From: Calditrichota bacterium
GTDB taxonomy: Bacteria > Electryoneota > AABM5-125-24 > Hatepunaeales > Hatepunaeaceae
Direction of reading: 5' to 3'
DNA: 58,793 nt
Assembly (NCBI GenBank): GCA_018644935.1
Contig: JABGPL010000019.1
Location: 1-58,793 of the forward strand
Shown here: piece by piece, positions 54,701 through 58,793 of the stretch
Layout of the letters: each line of letters begins with the position of its first letter
How positions within the stretch are numbered: position 1 is the first letter of the stretch
Notes under the pieces: generated by a model
The model's database searches: none
Told to the model about the DNA's origin: nothing
The model's input: the letters and a program-made list of their open reading frames with translations, nothing else
Program-made: the position numbers and the translations under genes

Positions 54701-55378
54701 ATGGAAATTCAGGCACTCAGAGTTTTTCCTTTATTTTACGATATAAGCGAGGAAGAGCTCGAGATTGTCAGAGAGGTTGCTGTCGAGCGGAAGTTCCGCA
54801 AAAACAACCTGATAATCTTTGAGGATGATGTGGGCAATAATCTGTTCATCATCAAACGGGGGCGTGTGAAGATTTCACATATCTCCGACGAGGGAAGTGA
54901 AGCCATTTTAGCAATACTTGGGCCGCGAGATTTTTTTGGCGAATTAGCTGTTATTGATGGATATGGGAGGAGCGCATCGGTTACTTCGATCGATGAAGTC
55001 GAACTGATCATGTTCCAACGAACTGATTTTTTGGCTATTATTGAGAAAATTCCCAAAATCGCAATTGCACTTCTTAAGGAACTTGCTGGAAGAATCCGTA
55101 AATCAGACACTCATATTCGAAGCTTATCATTACTCGATGCAAAAGGTAGGGTCGCAGCAACATTGATTCGGTTGGCTGAGGACATTGGAAGGAGCAAGGA
55201 AGGAAAAGTAATTATTGAAGAAATGCCTCTACAGAGAGATTTAGCATCAATTGCCGGAACATCGAGGGAAACCATTTCACGTGTAATTAAGAAATTTGAG
55301 GAAGAGGGACATTGCTCAATTTCGAAAAATGCGCTCCAATTCGATGATTTCGACCGATTCAAAAAGTTGTATAGCTAA
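54701..55378 (+). CDS. Crp/Fnr-family transcriptional regulator
   Basis: In the 225-residue product, residues 5-120 are a cyclic-nucleotide-binding beta-roll (FFGELAVIDGYGRSASVTS keeps the Glu, Arg and Ser used for phosphate binding). A long dimer helix follows, then a winged HTH with QRDLASIAGTSRETISRVIKKF. No FNR-type Fe-S cysteines are present. The effector is unknown; cyclic nucleotide sensing is possible. It is preceded by a clear ribosome site (TAAGGAGG) and directly follows the small unknown gene. Confidence 0.92.
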   Translation: MEIQALRVFPLFYDISEEELEIVREVAVERKFRKNNLIIFEDDVGNNLFIIKRGRVKISHISDEGSEAILAILGPRDFFGELAVIDGYGRSASVTSIDEVELIMFQRTDFLAIIEKIPKIAIALLKELAGRIRKSDTHIRSLSLLDAKGRVAATLIRLAEDIGRSKEGKVIIEEMPLQRDLASIAGTSRETISRVIKKFEEEGHCSISKNALQFDDFDRFKKLYS

Positions 55379-55571
55379 TACTTTAGAGTTATTGGCTAAT
55401 TCTTTGCCAATTAACCATACCCGGTGTTAATTGATCTCGGGCTGTCGGATATCGGTGATATGCGGTTTTCCAGAATGTCCGTAAAACCACTCATCAATGA
55501 TTTTCGATGAACCGATCATTATACAGCGGGTTTTGCTTTTTGTAAAAACATTTTAGTTTAACACATTATAA

Positions 55572-56483
55572 ATGAAACCTGAACGACGTTTAGAATTAGC
55601 AAGACTGCTCAGTCGGCTTGAAAGAATCGGGCCGGGTGAGCTCTTACCTGAAATTCCCAATTCAAGACCAATCGGAAATGCCTTTCGGATTGGAATAACC
55701 GGACCAATGGGTGCCGGAAAAAGCACGCTAATAAATCTATTGGCGGGGAAGATCCGAGATAACAACTTCCCGCTTGGGATAATTGCAGTTGATCCGAGCA
55801 GTCCATTCACGGGAGGTGCTGTTCTGGGCGACCGGATACGCATGGCTGACCATGCCCTTGATGAGGACATCTTCATCCGCAGCCTTGCAACTAAGGGTGC
55901 ATTTGGCGGGTTGGCAGAGGGAGCAATGGAGGCAACAGATCTGTATGACATGTTTGGGTTCAACCGGATAATAATAGAAACAGTTGGAGTTGGTCAGACT
56001 GAAGTCGATATTATGGAAGCCTGTGACGCGACAGTGGTTGTGCTCGAGCCGTCTTCAGGTGACGGTGTACAAGCGATAAAAGCTGGATTGATGGAAATTG
56101 CAGACCTTTTTGTTGTAAACAAGATGGACATCAAGGGTGCCGCCCACTTCGTCGCTGATGTTGAAATGGCGACAATGCTGAAGGACCATGATAATCCAAT
56201 AAAGGTGATCCCGGTGCAGGCGACTTCCGGAGATGGGATTGAAGACCTTTACCAATATCTTGAAAACTATTTTATAGAAAAAAAACAGAATGGTTTTCTT
56301 GAAACGAGGCGAGCCGGTCAAAAATCTAAGCGGATAAAGAGGCTGGCAGAGAGTATCGTATCACGTCGTATATGGGATCATCTCCCACAGGAAGAAATTG
56401 AGCGGATTTCGCTCGGAGAAATGCCGGTTCGAGAAGCGGCACAGTTAATCGTTGATAAGTTTATTTCCTTGAAGGTGTTATAA
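55572..56483 (+). CDS. meaB: Methylmalonyl-CoA mutase-associated G3E GTPase MeaB
   Basis: The 303-residue product has a P-loop ITGPMGAGKSTLINLL, the second motif VDPSSPFTGGAVLGDRIRM, GGLAEGAMEATDL, IIETVGVGQTEVDI (switch region), and NKMD. A C-terminal dimerisation arm follows. MeaB loads B12 into, and protects, methylmalonyl-CoA mutase. The P-loop has Met where most relatives have Pro (GxPGxGKS). Its TAA is directly followed by the ATG of the mutase gene, a two-gene operon. Confidence 0.95.
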   Translation: MKPERRLELARLLSRLERIGPGELLPEIPNSRPIGNAFRIGITGPMGAGKSTLINLLAGKIRDNNFPLGIIAVDPSSPFTGGAVLGDRIRMADHALDEDIFIRSLATKGAFGGLAEGAMEATDLYDMFGFNRIIIETVGVGQTEVDIMEACDATVVVLEPSSGDGVQAIKAGLMEIADLFVVNKMDIKGAAHFVADVEMATMLKDHDNPIKVIPVQATSGDGIEDLYQYLENYFIEKKQNGFLETRRAGQKSKRIKRLAESIVSRRIWDHLPQEEIERISLGEMPVREAAQLIVDKFISLKVL

Positions 56484-58145
56484 ATGAGTAATTCAAAACC
56501 TACTTCTGAAGCATACAAACGTTGGGATGCGGAATTTACAAAATCGAAACTCCGCGATGATACATTGTTTAAAACTGTCTCGTCCGAAGATGTTCCACCG
56601 ATTGTAACACAATATGATATGAAAGATTGGGATCCGGAAGCACAGCTTGGAATGCCCGGACAGTTCCCATATACTCGCGGGGTACATCCATCCATGTACC
56701 GCGGCAGACTCTGGACGATGCGTATGTTCAGCGGTTTTGCGACCCCGGAAGAGACTAACAAACGATATCATTTCCTGCTTGATGCAGGTCAAACGGGGCT
56801 CTCCGTCGCTTTTGACATGCCGACATTGATGGGGCGTGATTCAGATGATTCCTGGGCTTTGGGTGAAGTCGGACATTGCGGAGTGGCTATTAGCTCACTC
56901 CGAGACATGGAAGTGTTGTTTGACGGCATTGAGATGGAAAAGGTCTCCACCTCAATGACCATTAACGGTCCGGCAGCTATCCTCTGGGCGTTTTACATAG
57001 CTGCTGCGGAACGTCAGGGTGCGGACAGAGCCAAGCTGCGTGGAACTACCCAAAACGACATTCTTAAAGAATACATCGCTCAGAAAGAGTACATTTTCCC
57101 GCCAACACCTTCAATGCGGCTGGTGGTTGATACGATAGAATTTGGATCTACAGATATGCCGCTCTGGAATCCGGTTTCGATTTCCGGATATCATATTAGA
57201 GAGGCTGGGTCCACAGCCGCTCAGGAATTGGCATTTACACTCGCCGATGGTTTTGCCTATGTTGAAGCGAGTATCGAACGGGGTCTTAAGGTTGATGACT
57301 TTGCGCCGCGTCTTTCCCATTTCTTTAATGCACATCAGGATTTCTTTGAGGAAATTGCGAAGTATCGGGCAGCAAGGCGGATCTGGGCGAAGCGGATGCG
57401 GTATAAATATGGCGCGAAAAACGAGCGTAGCTGGCTGCTCCGGTTCCATACCCAAACAGCAGGTTGCAGCCTGACAGCTCAGCAGCCTGAGAACAACATC
57501 GTCCGAACTGCGATACAGGCACTGTCCGGTGTTCTCGGAGGAACGCAGTCATTGCACACGAATTCAATGGATGAAACCCTGGCTCTGCCTTCGGATAAAG
57601 CTGCCAAGATCGCGCTTAGAACTCAGCAAATTATCGCTCACGAAACCGGTGTCCCGAACATCGCTGATCCTCTGGCAGGTTCCTATTATGTCGAGCAATT
57701 GACGGACCAGATGGAAGCTGCTGCTGAAGAGTATTTCGAAATGATCGACGAACAGGGCGGGGTAGTCGCCGCATTGGAAAACGGATTCCAACAACGCGAA
57801 CTCGCCAAAGCAGCATATCGGTTCCAATTAGAGCTCGAATCCGGAAAGCGGAAAACCGTAGGCGTGAACGCATATGTTGACAAAGATGAAACGATAGAAA
57901 TCCCAATCCTGAAAATTTCACCGGAAGTAGAGAAACTGCAGGTCGCAAACTTACAGGAAGTTCGCAGGAAACGCGATTCAAAAGATGTGAAACGAACTCT
58001 CGCCAAGTTGGCAGACGCAGCAAGGTCAGACACCAACCTGATGCCTAATTTCATCGAATGTGCGCATGCTTATGTGACTTTGGGTGAGATGGTTGAGGTG
58101 CTGAAGGATGCCTTTGGTGAATATCGGGAAACGGCAGTTTTTTAA
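56484..58145 (+). CDS. Methylmalonyl-CoA mutase, large (catalytic-domain) subunit
   Basis: The 553-residue product contains [20 protein letters not shown] then [93 protein letters not shown] and [18 protein letters not shown]. These are the TIM-barrel signatures of the mutase that interconverts succinyl-CoA and (R)-methylmalonyl-CoA. The B12-binding domain is absent, so this is the separate large subunit; the small subunit must be encoded elsewhere. It follows meaB without a gap. The related isobutyryl-CoA mutase cannot be excluded by motif reading alone. Confidence 0.93.
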   Translation: MSNSKPTSEAYKRWDAEFTKSKLRDDTLFKTVSSEDVPPIVTQYDMKDWDPEAQLGMPGQFPYTRGVHPSMYRGRLWTMRMFSGFATPEETNKRYHFLLDAGQTGLSVAFDMPTLMGRDSDDSWALGEVGHCGVAISSLRDMEVLFDGIEMEKVSTSMTINGPAAILWAFYIAAAERQGADRAKLRGTTQNDILKEYIAQKEYIFPPTPSMRLVVDTIEFGSTDMPLWNPVSISGYHIREAGSTAAQELAFTLADGFAYVEASIERGLKVDDFAPRLSHFFNAHQDFFEEIAKYRAARRIWAKRMRYKYGAKNERSWLLRFHTQTAGCSLTAQQPENNIVRTAIQALSGVLGGTQSLHTNSMDETLALPSDKAAKIALRTQQIIAHETGVPNIADPLAGSYYVEQLTDQMEAAAEEYFEMIDEQGGVVAALENGFQQRELAKAAYRFQLELESGKRKTVGVNAYVDKDETIEIPILKISPEVEKLQVANLQEVRRKRDSKDVKRTLAKLADAARSDTNLMPNFIECAHAYVTLGEMVEVLKDAFGEYRETAVF

Positions 58146-58196
58146 AGTATTGAGTGCGCGCTTCAGCGCGTTTTGCATATAATCAGATAACAGTAA

Positions 58197-58229
58197 GTAG
58201 CCCGGGTTCTTGCAACCCGGGTTTTTTTT
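58197..58229 (+). terminator. REP-like hairpin doubling as terminator of the meaB-mutase operon
   Basis: GTAG (58197-58200) is followed by CCCGGGTT-cttgc-AACCCGGG (58201-58221) and then eight T residues. It therefore matches both the GTAG-headed hairpin family and a standard intrinsic terminator. It lies 50 bases after the mutase stop. Confidence 0.85.
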
Positions 58230-58352
58230 GTATTTTGTTGGAGATCCCCTACAAAACTCTTGAATTTTCAAAGAACTCGTTATTGGCTAATGACACTTTA
58301 ATTATGGCAGACGAGGGCGGCTGCCTGCTGGATTGTTGCATTATCAGTCTTC

Positions 58353-58377
58353 CCCGGGTTCGGAGAACCCGAGCTAC
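58353..58377 (-). repeat. GTAG-headed REP-like hairpin
   Basis: On the minus strand GTAG (58377-58374) is followed by CGGGTTC-TCC-GAACCCG (58371-58355). It is a close relative of the hairpins at 58197 and 58619. Compared with 58619 it differs by a paired G-C to C-G swap in the stem. Confidence 0.8.
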
Positions 58378-58618
58378 GAAAACTCATCGCTATTTACGAT
58401 ATGCGCAACTTTATGTTGACAATATACAACATTTCTCCGCAAAAGTCAAACATCATCATATAGCACATGACAGAACAGGGATAGCAAGAATTATCGTCAC
58501 TTCGTCACCATTTTGGCGGAAAGTGGTTGTGGGCGGGGGATTGAGGTGGTGACGGAAAAATGACGGAAATGACGGAAAGTGATGAAGTGATCAAGGGAGC
58601 GAGTGGGCAAGGGAGCAA

Positions 58619-58642
58619 GTAGCTCGGCTTCTCCGAAGCCGG
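58619..58642 (+). repeat. GTAG-headed REP-like hairpin
   Basis: GTAG (58619-58622) is followed by CGGCTTC-TCC-GAAGCCG (58625-58641). The stem differs from the 58353-58377 copy at one base on each side, with pairing kept, while head and loop are the same. Confidence 0.8.
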
Positions 58643-58744
58643 AAAAAAGTGTTTATTACAGAACTTCGATTCACAGCAGATGACGCGGATTGCGCGGATT
58701 TTTCGTCTTTCCGGCGAACCAGTCAGTCCGAGAATGCAATTACA

Positions 58745-58787
58745 GTAGGTTGGACATTCCTGTCCGACCATCCGTCGGCTGACGGAT
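58745..58787 (+). repeat. GTAG-headed double-hairpin REP-like element
   Basis: GTAG (58745-58748) is followed by the hairpin GTTGGACATTCCTGTCCGAC and a second hairpin ATCCGTC-ggct-GACGGAT (58770-58787). The first hairpin matches the element at 3597-3573 except one loop-side base. The second has different stem bases but the same 7-4-7 geometry. Confidence 0.78.
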
Positions 58788-58793
58788 TCACTG

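Larger units (their letters stand above)
58146..58793. other. 648-base gene-free region with four GTAG-headed hairpins
   Basis: The region runs from the mutase stop to the window end. It carries hairpin repeats at 58197-58221, 58353-58377, 58619-58642 and 58745-58787. A purine-rich run with repeated TGACGGAAA lies at about 58552-58580. No credible gene is seen; the overlapping ORFs in both directions have no recognisable features. The dense repeats and lack of genes suggest an intergenic repeat island that continues beyond the window. Confidence 0.6.

Noticed and set aside
54701-55378. FNR-type oxygen sensor
   Set aside because: The N-terminal cysteines needed for the Fe-S cluster are absent; only the general Crp/Fnr family call is supported.

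Overview
The window looks like chromosome from an uncultured member of the FCB superphylum (the Marinimicrobia / Zixibacteria / KSB1 / Calditrichota neighbourhood). The main evidence is that six intact or partial genes encode proteins ending in a type IX secretion (T9SS)-like sorting domain, with 'YPNPFN'-type motifs and a terminal 'KVxLxR/K'. Other support comes from the AddAB pair, a MeaB/methylmalonyl-CoA mutase pair, and moderately AT-rich DNA with weak Shine-Dalgarno signals. The exact phylum cannot be fixed from this sequence alone.

Layout. 1-2.8 kb: the end of one sorted protein and a complete Asp-box beta-propeller protein. 2.8-12 kb: OsmC, Tgt, an LVIVD lipoprotein, Rel (with an apparent 5' frameshift), RuvX, a Gfo/Idh/MocA oxidoreductase and Lnt. 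12-17 kb (minus strand): three overlapping genes for a PEP-synthase-like phosphotransferase, a PAS histidine kinase and a response regulator. 17-24 kb (minus): an outer-membrane protein, VOC-RecQ, a DVU0298-type HEAT protein and another sorted protein. 24.4-30.9 kb: addB-addA. 30.9-37.3 kb: a tetraheme cytochrome c554-like protein, two tandem paralogous proteins that combine five heme-binding motifs with a T9SS sorting domain, and an Omp85/D15-like barrel. 37.8-43.7 kb: ribosomal protein S1 with long charged arms, MtaB, and a beta-helix sorted protein. 43.9-48.2 kb: a decayed sorting domain, a ferredoxin, and the operon rplM-rpsI-rpsB-tsf-pyrH-frr (minus). 48.3-49.0 kb: a REP-associated tyrosine transposase (RAYT) gene flanked by GTAG-headed hairpin repeats. 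49.1-50.6 kb: a small secreted protein between two gene fragments. 50.9-58.1 kb: an Ig-like lipoprotein, an ECF S-component, ManC, a small unknown protein, a Crp/Fnr regulator, MeaB and methylmalonyl-CoA mutase. The last 650 bases hold four more GTAG-headed hairpins.

Three parts deserve most attention. The first is the pair of T9SS-sorted pentaheme proteins, beside a periplasmic tetraheme cytochrome and a barrel protein, which may be an extracellular electron-transfer module. The second is the RAYT/REP system, whose hairpins have several different stems with compensatory base changes and recur at 3.5, 12, 48-49 and 58 kb. The third is the overlapping phosphotransferase-kinase-regulator operon. 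Four apparent single-base deletions (rel, two sorting-domain remnants and a fragment at 49.3 kb) could be true decay or undercalled bases in the assembly, so read-level checking matters.
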